Source: SAR324 cluster bacterium (GTDB lineage: Bacteria; SAR324; NAC60-12). Taken from it: a stretch of 64,000 nucleotides of DNA. Positions 36,043 to 44,025 of this stretch are shown here, piece after piece. Location: NCBI GenBank assembly GCA_015232315.1, contig JADFZZ010000028.1, forward strand, positions 1 to 64,000, given 5' to 3'. The notes beneath the pieces are model-generated. The model was not told the origin of the DNA. It ran no database searches and saw only the letters and a list, made by a program, of their open reading frames with translations. Both the position numbers and the translations under genes were made by a program. Every line of letters begins with the position of its first letter. The stretch's first letter is position 1.

Positions 36043-36534
36043 ATGTTTAAAAAATTGGTATTCGTTGCAATGGCCGCATCAATCATTCCTGTTTCTTCCC
36101 TGTTTGCTGATACAGGTGCTGGTTGTGGTTTATCCACTGTTGTCCCCTGGGTCAATGAGAACAAAACTGTTCTGCAAAAATTACTGGCCGGAACCACCAA
36201 TGGTATTTCCGGAAACCAGAGTTTTGCGATCACCACTGGAACACTTGGATGTACCAATGAGGGATTTGTCAAAAATGAAGAAAAAGCACGCATGTTTGTC
36301 GCTTCAAACTTTGACAGCCTGAAAACTGATATTGCTCAGGGACAAGGAGAATTTCTGTCCACACTGGCGCAAATCATTGAAGTTCCCGCATCACAACAGC
36401 AGGAATTTTATTCGTTCACACAATCCCATTACACTCAATTATTCCAATCCGCGCAAACATCTCCTCAGGAAATGATATCCCAGTTGAGTTCACAACTGCG
36501 AACCCATCAATCCCTGAACTCCATCGTGATGTAA
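36043..36534 (+). CDS. DUF3015 secreted protein
   Basis: 163 residues from the ATG at 36043 (AGAGGAG upstream); an earlier start at 36004 only adds residues before the signal peptide. The signal peptide is MFKKLVFVAMAASIIPVSSLFA. The mature part has the family signature GAGCGLSTVVPW, then LLAGTTNGISGNQSFAITTGTLGC, with conserved cysteines likely forming a disulfide. Function is unknown; DUF3015 proteins are periplasmic and often lie beside DUF4105 genes, as here. A hairpin follows the stop codon. Confidence 0.88.
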   Translation: MFKKLVFVAMAASIIPVSSLFADTGAGCGLSTVVPWVNENKTVLQKLLAGTTNGISGNQSFAITTGTLGCTNEGFVKNEEKARMFVASNFDSLKTDIAQGQGEFLSTLAQIIEVPASQQQEFYSFTQSHYTQLFQSAQTSPQEMISQLSSQLRTHQSLNSIVM

Positions 36535-36563
36535 TTGGCCGGTTCCCTCCGCCAATAACACAC

Positions 36564-36587
36564 AGGGACTGGCTTTGGTCAGTCCCT
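36564..36587 (+). terminator. Hairpin after the DUF3015 gene
   Basis: AGGGACTG (36564-36571) and CAGTCCCT (36580-36587) form an 8-bp stem with an 8-base loop, ending 16 bases before the DUF4105 ATG. The tail (TCTCCCTG) is not U-rich, so it may attenuate rather than stop transcription into DUF4105. Confidence 0.5.
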
Positions 36588-36603
36588 TCTCCCTGCCTGA
36601 TTG

Positions 36604-38520
36604 ATGCACAGATTCTTTGCTTTCATTTCTTTATTGCTGGTGTTTCAGGGCAGTTTATCCTCTGTTCATGCGATTCCCCCAGATCAGCAGACCTATCTGA
36701 TACAGCTTCAACATCACAGTCGGGAACTCAAACTGGCTGAAAAACGCTATTGGCACATTTTACTGCATTACAAATCAACCCTGACGGGTGAGTGGTTGAG
36801 CGAAGCCGATGGACCTGATTTTTTCTTTTCGCCAGAAGGCCAGACCAACCCTGAAGCAGAACTGGAAGCAACCCTTGCTTTTCTGTTTTCAGATATTGCC
36901 CGGGGACGGTTCAAGCAACCCCCGATCTGCGCATTCCCGGCCAGATACCAATGGATCAAGGAGCAACTGAATATTAACACGGAGTATCTCCCCCACGTTG
37001 AATGCCCGGATTATGAAAAGTTTCTCAAACTGGTAAATCCGCAAGCCATCACACTTGTGTTTGCATCGGCCTATATCAACAGTCCGTCTTCCATGTTTGG
37101 TCACACGTTTTTCCGTCTGGATCAAAAAACCGAGGGTCCCCCGACCCCCTTGCTGGATTATGTCATCAATTATGCGGCAAACACCTCCACCGATGGAGGT
37201 GTGATGTATGTGCTGAATGGTCTGGCAGGTGGTTTCAAGGGCACATTTTCCATCATGCCCTATTACATGAAAATTCAGGAATACAATGAGTGGGAAAGCC
37301 GGGATCTCTGGGAATATCGCCTCCAGCTTTCACCTGAGCAGATTCAACGGATCCTTCAGCATTTATGGGAACTCAGCAATACCTATTTCGACTATTTCTT
37401 TTTCAAGGAAAACTGTTCCTATCATTTACTGTCCCTGCTGGAAGTTGCTGACCCCGAGCTTGACTTTCAATCGCGGTTTCATGTGTGGGCCGCACCGGTT
37501 GAAACATTGAGGATGGTGGCCCGACAGCCGTCTCTTGTCAGAGACGTCGTTTTTCGGCCCGCTCGTAGCACGCATATCCGTTTCAAATACCAGCAACTGT
37601 CCGAACAGGAACAGCAATGGTTTCATCAAATCACGCAACAGATTGACAACGTGCGACTCCCTGAATTTGAACAACTGGATCCAGCCCGTAAAGCCGCCAT
37701 TCTGGATACGATCAGTGATTATCTGCGCTACCAGATGGCCGAAGACAAAAACAACCGTGCCTTATATCAGGAACAGCAACAAACTATTCTAAGCGCTCGA
37801 AGTCAATTAGGAATCCCAAGCCCTCCCCTCGAAATTCCACCTGTTACCCGTCCGCCTGACGAAAGTCATGAAACCTCAAGGATTATGCTGGGCACAGGCA
37901 TGAACGACGGCATTTCTTTTATGGAACTTGGCCTGCGAGCGTCCTACCATGAACTGATGGATAATACCTCCGGTTATTCACCGGGCGCTCAAATTGAATT
38001 TTTCAACCTTCGTCTGCGTTATATCCCGGCAAATTCACAGGTGCAGATGCCTCAATTTCTGTTGATCAACGTCCTGTCGCTGTTTCCCATGGATTCTGTT
38101 TTTCGGCAGATTTCCTGGAAAGCGTCTGTTGAATTGTATCAACCCACTTATGAGATTTGTGAAGATTGCCTGCTGTTTCGAGGCACTGGTGGAATTGGTC
38201 TGGCATCATCACAAGAATGGGATCATCGGACTTTTTACTATGGTTTGCTGGAAATGATGCTGGACTATGGACCGGCCCTTCCTGAAAACTATCGACTGGG
38301 CGGCGGACTAAGACTGGGCACGATGACAGACCTGACTCCACGCTGGAAATTGCACGGGTTTTTATACACGCAAGTATTCCAGAAATCGTCGGAAACAGTG
38401 ATTTCTGAAGGGGTGGTGCAACAACGTTACACGCTTGAGCAGAACCAGATGCTTCTGCTCGAAGGAAAATGGCAGGAAAAACATCAAGAGTGGAGCCTCA
38501 AGTTCGGTCTTAACTTTTAA
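36604..38520 (+). CDS. DUF4105 envelope protein
   Basis: 638 residues from the ATG at 36604 (an adjacent TTG at 36601 is less likely). The signal peptide ends near VHA. The DUF4105 core has SAYINSPSSMFGHTFFRLDQ, GGFKGTFSIMPYYMKIQEYN and YFFFKENCSYHLLSLLEVA, with the invariant His and Cys of this peptidase-like fold. After ~residue 420 the sequence turns into alternating amphipathic strands (ISFMELGLRASYHELMD, RLGGGLRLGTM, LKFGLNF), like an outer membrane beta-barrel. Function is unknown. It probably forms a unit with DUF3015. Its last ~55 bases are duplicated at 39495-39549. Confidence 0.87.
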   Translation: MHRFFAFISLLLVFQGSLSSVHAIPPDQQTYLIQLQHHSRELKLAEKRYWHILLHYKSTLTGEWLSEADGPDFFFSPEGQTNPEAELEATLAFLFSDIARGRFKQPPICAFPARYQWIKEQLNINTEYLPHVECPDYEKFLKLVNPQAITLVFASAYINSPSSMFGHTFFRLDQKTEGPPTPLLDYVINYAANTSTDGGVMYVLNGLAGGFKGTFSIMPYYMKIQEYNEWESRDLWEYRLQLSPEQIQRILQHLWELSNTYFDYFFFKENCSYHLLSLLEVADPELDFQSRFHVWAAPVETLRMVARQPSLVRDVVFRPARSTHIRFKYQQLSEQEQQWFHQITQQIDNVRLPEFEQLDPARKAAILDTISDYLRYQMAEDKNNRALYQEQQQTILSARSQLGIPSPPLEIPPVTRPPDESHETSRIMLGTGMNDGISFMELGLRASYHELMDNTSGYSPGAQIEFFNLRLRYIPANSQVQMPQFLLINVLSLFPMDSVFRQISWKASVELYQPTYEICEDCLLFRGTGGIGLASSQEWDHRTFYYGLLEMMLDYGPALPENYRLGGGLRLGTMTDLTPRWKLHGFLYTQVFQKSSETVISEGVVQQRYTLEQNQMLLLEGKWQEKHQEWSLKFGLNF

Positions 38521-38547
38521 GAACCGGAATTTTCAGGAGGTCTCTTT
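38466..38547. repeat. Direct repeat flanking higBA, left copy
   Basis: About 82 bases covering the last codons of the DUF4105 gene, its stop, and a short tail ending CAGGAGGTCTCTTT. They match 39495-39577 with a handful of substitutions and one extra base. The right end of this copy still encodes, on the minus strand, the last codons (KETS, stop) of the kinase found next to the right copy. Confidence 0.85.
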
Positions 38548-38580
38548 CCAAAAATCCGTTGTACCGCCTTGTTGGGGAAT

Positions 38581-39021
38581 TTATCCGTTGAGGGTAAGAA
38601 AAAACTGAGGTTTGATTTTGAATTTCTGACTCAAGGCTTTGATATGACGCAAATTTAACTCTCTCCTTTCATTCAAAATATCTGAAACATATCCTTGTGA
38701 ACCAAATATATCGGTCAAATCTTTTTGCTTTAAATCGTACTCTTGTATCAAATATTTCAATAACTCGATGGGTGATAAATCCGATGCCATTTTTTCGAGT
38801 TGCTGAACTTCAGAGAAATGTTCCATTTCATACTCGTCAATCACCTCTCCCAAGAGGTTAATCAACATGAAGACAGGATGATCATCAGGATAATCTTGTT
38901 CGAGAAGATCTTCCATCAATCTGACTTTTTGTTGATACTCTTCATCATTGGTGGGGTAGGTGAAAAAATCTGAAATACTTCTCCAATGATTTTCAATGCG
39001 TTCCAATATTTGTGCTTGCAT
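38581..39021 (-). CDS. higA: HigA-family antitoxin (HTH)
   Basis: 146 residues from the ATG at 39021 (AAGGAA upstream). The N-terminal acidic helical region is followed by a helix-turn-helix (LIQEYDLKQKDLTDIFGSQGYVSDILNERRELNLRHIKALSQKF) typical of HigA/XRE antitoxins. It neutralises HigB and represses the operon. The toxin gene lies immediately upstream, the inverted order characteristic of hig systems. The module lies between direct repeats, which suggests recent acquisition. Confidence 0.9.
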   Translation of the reverse strand: MQAQILERIENHWRSISDFFTYPTNDEEYQQKVRLMEDLLEQDYPDDHPVFMLINLLGEVIDEYEMEHFSEVQQLEKMASDLSPIELLKYLIQEYDLKQKDLTDIFGSQGYVSDILNERRELNLRHIKALSQKFKIKPQFFLTLNG

Positions 39022-39022
39022 T

Positions 39023-39310
39023 TTATTCCTTCCATTTTTCTTTATCATATTCAACGTGACTGAGAATATGAAGGATGAATACCTTCTTATGCAGAAAATT
39101 AATCCTGGCGATTAGACGATATTTGTTACCACCAATATTAAAAACGGTTCGTCTTCCAACCATGTCCGCACTGGGGAAAATCAATTTTAATTCCACATAA
39201 TTGCTAAATTCTCTGTTTCTGAGAATTTTGTACCAATCCAAAAGAGCATTTTTTGCATCCGCATGAATTTTTGAAAAATCTTCAATTTTTTTCTTGCTGA
39301 TAATGTGCAT
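39023..39310 (-). CDS. higB: HigB-family mRNA interferase toxin
   Basis: 95 residues. The RelE/HigB fold is seen in ALLDWYKILRNREFSNYVELKLIFPSAD, RRTVFNIGGNKYRLIARINFLHKKVFILHILSHVEYDKEKW. The conserved Arg/Lys and the C-terminal HxxYDKxxW of the HigB subfamily are present, so it should be active. It starts MHIISKKKIEDF. It cuts ribosome-bound mRNA when free of HigA. Its stop lies one base before the higA start codon. Confidence 0.92.
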   Translation of the reverse strand: MHIISKKKIEDFSKIHADAKNALLDWYKILRNREFSNYVELKLIFPSADMVGRRTVFNIGGNKYRLIARINFLHKKVFILHILSHVEYDKEKWKE

Positions 39311-39361
39311 ATTCTCTCTTCCTTTTGGATTTCTGCTTGAATACGCTGTTAGTTATCATTC

Positions 39362-39433
39362 TTTGCGATATACAACAAGCACAAAATCACTTTTTGCGAT
39401 ATACACATCCACAACACATTCCTGCCGATATAT
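39362..39433. promoter_or_regulatory. Spaced repeat cluster upstream of higBA, likely operator
   Basis: TTTGCGATATACA occurs twice exactly (39362-39374 and 39393-39405), 31 bases apart. A third related CCGATATAT lies at 39425-39433, ~29 bases further. The spacing of roughly three helical turns on one face suits a dimeric or oligomeric repressor such as HigA. It lies 50-120 bases upstream of higB. Confidence 0.5.
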
Positions 39434-39494
39434 TTGTTATCGGCCTTGGCCTTATCCAGTCGTGAATCGAAAATTCTTTAAAAAATCTTAAAGA

Positions 39495-39577
39495 AAAATG
39501 GCAGGAGAAACACCAAGAATGGAGCCTCAAGTTCGGTCTTAACTTTTAAGAGCTGGGATTTTTCAGGAGGTCTCTTT
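39495..39577. repeat. Direct repeat flanking higBA, right copy
   Basis: Counterpart of 38466-38547. It holds a copy of the DUF4105 3' end without its gene, and the genuine 3' end of the kinase gene. The ~0.95 kb between the copies carries only higBA and its upstream region. Confidence 0.85.
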
Positions 39578-42223
39578 AAGGTAATCGCCCAGAACTTTGA
39601 TAAACTCATTCACATTCAGCGGTTTGGTGAGATAGGTGTTGACTCCGGCATCAATCGCTTCGGCCATCTGCTCTCGCATTGCGTCTGCGGAAACCCCTAC
39701 GATAGGCAGGTTTTCACATCCCGGCATTTGCCGAATGATCCTGGTTGCGTCCAGACCATTCATCACCGGCATGAACATATCCATGAGGATCAAATGCGGT
39801 AACTGGTTTTCCTGCACCATCTGTTTCACAGCGGCGACAGTTTGCTCGCCATCACCGGTAAACACAGGTCTCACACCCCATTTATTCAATAAAATTTCAT
39901 ACATCCGCTGATTCATCGGTTCGTCCTCCGCCACCAGCACCCGACTGGCGGGATTGATATGGATAGCAGACCAATCCTGCTTTTGCGCTTCTGATGGATT
40001 GACTTCGAGAGATTCCACGGGAATCCGGACTGTGAAACAGGAACCTTTCCCGATTTCGCTCTGCAATTCAATCCGTCCACGCATCAGTTCTACCAATTGT
40101 TTGACCAGACTTAGCCCCAACCCGGTACCGCCATAGCGCCGTTCAATGCTCAAATCAGCCTGTTCAAACGCATTGAACAGACGCTCCTGGCGATCGTTGG
40201 CAATCCCGATGCCTTCATCAACCACCGCCATCACCAATTCACTGTAAACCACCCTGGCTTTCACCGTGATCTTTTTGCCAACCGGCGTGAATTTCACTGC
40301 GTTTGAGACCAGATTCATCAAAATTTGATTGATCTTTGTACGGTCAAGAAACATGGTTGCCGGCAATGAATGATCCAGGTCAGGAGACAGAGAGATATTT
40401 TTTTCCAGCACCTGGGATTTGTGAATCTGGATGATGCCTTCAATGAGTGTTTTTAAATCGACACGCTCCCGAACCAGTTCGACCTTACCTGCTTCAATTT
40501 TTGCCAGATCCAGAATGTTGTTGATCAGTTCCACCAAATGCTTTGCCCCGGCATGGATATAATTCACATATTCTTCCATCAGCGGCAGATTCGCGGGGTC
40601 TTTCGAATCCCGCACCAGCACATGGCTCAAACCGACAATGCTGTTGAGCGGATTTCTGATTTCATGACTCATATTGGCCAGAAACACACTCTTGGCACGG
40701 TTCGCCTGTTCGGCGTTTTCCTGCGCACGCTTGAGTTTCTGTTCCATCTCAACCATATCCGTTACATCCTGCACTGTTCCCAGCGAATGCAGTGGTTGCC
40801 CCTTGTCCTCATACGTTGTGGTGCAACGCTCACGCACATATTTCAAGGTACCATCCTTCAGCAATAACCGATGGACAATCTCATAGGGTTCCTGTTTTGC
40901 CAGGGAATTGGCATAAGCCTCATTCACCATTTCCCGGTCCTCAGGATGAATGTTTTCCAGAAAAGCTTCATAGGTTGCCCCGAAAGATTGGGGTTCCAGA
41001 CCGAATATGCGGTAGATCTGATCTGACCAGTAAAGACTGCCTGTCCGCAGATCCAGTTCCCAATGTCCAATCTGGGCAATCTGTTGAGCTTCCTTGAGAC
41101 GTTCCTGCTCATTGAGAATGCGCTTTTCCAGCGTTTTAAGTTCAGTCAGATCTGTTGCCACCCCGCAGACCGCATACAGTTTTCCCGACTCATCATACAT
41201 CGGAAATTTATAAGTCAGATAGGTATGCAGACCATCCTTATGAGACACCTGTTCTTCCGTTGAACACGGGCGCTGTTCCTGTTGTACCAACCGGTCCCTT
41301 TCCTCCAGTTTGCGAGCCACGTCATGAGGTAACAGATCAAAATCTGATTTTCCGATAATATCGGGTACGTCACGATGAAACTGTTCCGCAAACTTTCTAT
41401 TCACCAAAATAAAGTGTCCCTGTAAATCTTTCATAAAAATAGCATTGGGCGCGTTATCCACAATGGTCTGAAAATGTTCTTCAGTGCGTCGACGTTCCCT
41501 GATCAATCGTCCGACTTTTTGACCACTCCACCAAATCGCCAGCGCGCCAAGCAACCCGATCAGCAGATGAGATACAACAGCAGTCTGTTTAATATCCCTT
41601 TCAATCTTTAAGTAAGGCGCCATCGGCAGTGATAACCCAACCCCGCCCCTGACATCTCCCACCTGATACCCCTGGTGTTCATGACACTTGAGACAACCGG
41701 CCGTTGTGATCATGGCCCCCATCATCCGCAAATAAGGTTTCCCGTCAATCTCTGTGAATTCAATTTTCTCCTGTTTTCCCTGCTGAAATTCCCGCAGTGC
41801 CTGTTGTTCCCATTCATCCGGAAAGTTATCCGGATTCAATGGTCTGTCACTGACAATTCGCCCGGGAACCCCATACAGGGCACCAAAATCACGCATCATC
41901 TCTCTCAGCATATAGGCTGGATTCATGAGCGTCAGCTCTTTGCCCCCGGTGGTTACCACATCCCGCTCAGGCAGAAACTCCAGCCAGGGATTGGGTGGTG
42001 TCTTTTCGGTGGGCGGCACATAGACACCGCCATGCTTGTTCGCCCAGGCACGGAAGGCCTGATCCTTGGTGAAATGGGTGCGGGCACCATCCATTGCCAT
42101 CTGTTTGATCTGTGTTTGTGATTGATAGATATTCCACAGCATCAAGCCAAGAGTCATTCCCAGCCATAACAAAATCAACAGTCCTGTGTAATAACGCATC
42201 ATTTTGTCAGAGGTAGCTTTCAT
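39563..42223 (-). CDS. Hybrid sensor kinase with DUF3365 heme-type sensor and receiver
   Basis: 886 residues. TM helix 11-32; periplasmic DUF3365 (Tll0287-like) domain ~35-210 with heme-c motif CLKCH at 177-181; second TM ~213-233; PAS domain ~245-360; PAS/PAC ~380-490; HisKA with phospho-accepting H520 (NMSHEIRNPLN); HATPase with MNLVSNAVKF and GTGLGLSLVKQL; C-terminal receiver ~755-880 (VLVAEDEPMNQ, LILMDMFMPVMNG). It would sense redox state or a small ligand through heme in the periplasm. ATG with GAGGAT upstream. It lies convergent to the DUF4105 gene and 22 bases after ispG. Confidence 0.93.
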   Translation of the reverse strand: MKATSDKMMRYYTGLLILLWLGMTLGLMLWNIYQSQTQIKQMAMDGARTHFTKDQAFRAWANKHGGVYVPPTEKTPPNPWLEFLPERDVVTTGGKELTLMNPAYMLREMMRDFGALYGVPGRIVSDRPLNPDNFPDEWEQQALREFQQGKQEKIEFTEIDGKPYLRMMGAMITTAGCLKCHEHQGYQVGDVRGGVGLSLPMAPYLKIERDIKQTAVVSHLLIGLLGALAIWWSGQKVGRLIRERRRTEEHFQTIVDNAPNAIFMKDLQGHFILVNRKFAEQFHRDVPDIIGKSDFDLLPHDVARKLEERDRLVQQEQRPCSTEEQVSHKDGLHTYLTYKFPMYDESGKLYAVCGVATDLTELKTLEKRILNEQERLKEAQQIAQIGHWELDLRTGSLYWSDQIYRIFGLEPQSFGATYEAFLENIHPEDREMVNEAYANSLAKQEPYEIVHRLLLKDGTLKYVRERCTTTYEDKGQPLHSLGTVQDVTDMVEMEQKLKRAQENAEQANRAKSVFLANMSHEIRNPLNSIVGLSHVLVRDSKDPANLPLMEEYVNYIHAGAKHLVELINNILDLAKIEAGKVELVRERVDLKTLIEGIIQIHKSQVLEKNISLSPDLDHSLPATMFLDRTKINQILMNLVSNAVKFTPVGKKITVKARVVYSELVMAVVDEGIGIANDRQERLFNAFEQADLSIERRYGGTGLGLSLVKQLVELMRGRIELQSEIGKGSCFTVRIPVESLEVNPSEAQKQDWSAIHINPASRVLVAEDEPMNQRMYEILLNKWGVRPVFTGDGEQTVAAVKQMVQENQLPHLILMDMFMPVMNGLDATRIIRQMPGCENLPIVGVSADAMREQMAEAIDAGVNTYLTKPLNVNEFIKVLGDYLKETS

Positions 42224-42245
42224 GTATCCTCAGATTGTTGATTAT

Positions 42246-44009
42246 TCAGGGATCAACCCATTTTCCATGTTGTTTGATGAGCTCAATCAGATGCTCCACC
42301 GCTTCTTTTTCCGGGATGTTTCGCCGGACACATTCCTGCCCATGATACAAACTGATTCGCCCTTCACCGGAGCCGACATAGCCAAAGTCGGCATCGGCCA
42401 TTTCGCCCGGTCCATTGACCACGCACCCCATGATGCCGATTTTTACTCCTTTGAGGTGAGCTGTCCTGAGTTTGATTGCTTCAGTGGTTTGCTGGAGATC
42501 AAAAAAGGTTCGTCCGCAGGATGGACAGGAAATAAAATCTGCCTTGAACAACCGCACTCTGGTGGCCTGTAACACCACCCGGGCAAACAGTAACAGTTCT
42601 GCGGAACCGGATTCCGGGCATACCAGACAATCCAGTGTATTTTCTGAAATCAGGGCACCGAGTTCACCGGCCAAAGCCCAACGGAAAGCCGCGTTTTCCG
42701 GCAAAACAAAACCGACAGGCCAACGCGCTCCCGCGGAGTCCAGAATTCCGGTGAGGCGTCTGACCGGGTACAAGGGATGCTCTCCCTGAACAAGAATCAG
42801 ACGCGGCGACAAACTGTTTTTCCCTGATTTTATCCATCCTGCCAGATCGCCATCTCTCACTATCTGCTCTGATAAAACAATATTTTTTCCAAGGGAACAC
42901 GCCTGTTGCCATTCTTCAAGGGAAGTCACCTGCTGACACTGACCGACCGGGAGCAAGGCGTCGATGCCTTCTTCCATGACAGCGGATGTTCCTGAATCGA
43001 GTTTCAACAACCGAAAGGTTTGATCACCACCCACACCTGTTTCCGAAATCGTGACAGATTCTGTAACACGGCGTTCGGAGCGCAACGGGATTTGTTTGTA
43101 AACACCGGGCCAAAACACCGTGTTTTGCTGAAAACGCCGGAGCTGTTCCAGAATCTCCCGGGCCGCTGGAATTTCCTGCACTGAGGGTTCCGTCAGAGAA
43201 ACACGGATGGTATCCCCCAGGCCATCACACAGCAGGCTGGCAATTCCCGCGGCGCTTTTGATGCGGCCATCCAATCCATTACCGGCTTCAGTGACGCCCA
43301 GATGCAGCGGATAATCCATGCCCTCTTCATCCATTCTGAGTGCCAGCAGACGATAAGCCTGAGCCATCACCAGAGGATTGGAAGATTTCATGGAAATGAT
43401 GATGTCATGATAATCGTACTTCCGGAATATCCGTATAAATTCCAGTGCGGATTCCACCATTCCTTCCGGTGTGTCGCCATAGCGATTGATCACACGATCC
43501 GACAACGAACCATGGTTGGTGCCAATTCTTAGTGCACGTTGATATTTTTTGAGTTGTGTGATCAAGGGTTTGATTTTCTGTTCAATGCGGTTCAGTTCTT
43601 CCTGATACTGCTGTTCCGTGTATTCACGGATCATGAATCGTTTGGAATCGGCATAGTTGCCTGGATTGATCCTTATCTTTTCCACAAACTCACACGAATT
43701 CACCGCCAGTTGCGGATTAAAATGAATGTCCGCGATCAACGGAATTTCCAGTCCGGCATCACGCATCCGGTGGCGGATTTCCGGCAGGGCCTCCACAGCT
43801 TTATGGTTAGGCACGGTCAAACGGATCATTTCACAGGGTGTGCGTGACAACGCTTCAATTTCAGCCATCACGCTGACGAGATCGCACGTATCCGACGTCA
43901 GCATGGATTGAATCCGTAGGGGTTCAGTTCCACCCACACCGACATTCCCGACCTGCACGACCCGAGTTGAACGACGCTGATAAAACAATGGAATATTAAA
44001 CAGGCTCAT
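42246..44009 (-). CDS. ispG: 4-hydroxy-3-methylbut-2-enyl diphosphate synthase IspG
   Basis: 587 residues, much longer than the ~370 of E. coli IspG. The TIM-barrel start is STRVVQVGNVGVGGTEPLRIQSMLTSDT. A large domain of ~200 residues lies between the barrel and the iron-sulfur domain, as in plant, chlamydial and Bacteroidetes IspG. The [4Fe-4S] ligands are C495 and C498 (CPSCGRTFF) and C529 (GIMGCVVNGPGEM). It converts MEcPP to HMBPP in the MEP isoprenoid pathway. The insert (GVYKQIPLRSERRVTESVTISETGVGGDQ onward) is the family's A* domain type. It lies between two kinase genes on the same strand. Confidence 0.95.
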   Translation of the reverse strand: MSLFNIPLFYQRRSTRVVQVGNVGVGGTEPLRIQSMLTSDTCDLVSVMAEIEALSRTPCEMIRLTVPNHKAVEALPEIRHRMRDAGLEIPLIADIHFNPQLAVNSCEFVEKIRINPGNYADSKRFMIREYTEQQYQEELNRIEQKIKPLITQLKKYQRALRIGTNHGSLSDRVINRYGDTPEGMVESALEFIRIFRKYDYHDIIISMKSSNPLVMAQAYRLLALRMDEEGMDYPLHLGVTEAGNGLDGRIKSAAGIASLLCDGLGDTIRVSLTEPSVQEIPAAREILEQLRRFQQNTVFWPGVYKQIPLRSERRVTESVTISETGVGGDQTFRLLKLDSGTSAVMEEGIDALLPVGQCQQVTSLEEWQQACSLGKNIVLSEQIVRDGDLAGWIKSGKNSLSPRLILVQGEHPLYPVRRLTGILDSAGARWPVGFVLPENAAFRWALAGELGALISENTLDCLVCPESGSAELLLFARVVLQATRVRLFKADFISCPSCGRTFFDLQQTTEAIKLRTAHLKGVKIGIMGCVVNGPGEMADADFGYVGSGEGRISLYHGQECVRRNIPEKEAVEHLIELIKQHGKWVDP

Positions 44010-44025
44010 GGATTTTTCCGTTTCT

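Noticed and set aside
39362-39433. Possible CRISPR-like array
   Set aside because: Only two exact short repeats and one diverged copy, no spacer regularity over more units and no cas genes; an operator is more likely.
38466-39577. Reading the higBA segment as an insertion sequence or integron cassette
   Set aside because: No transposase or integrase, no terminal inverted repeats and no attC-like structure were found; only long direct repeats from host genes.
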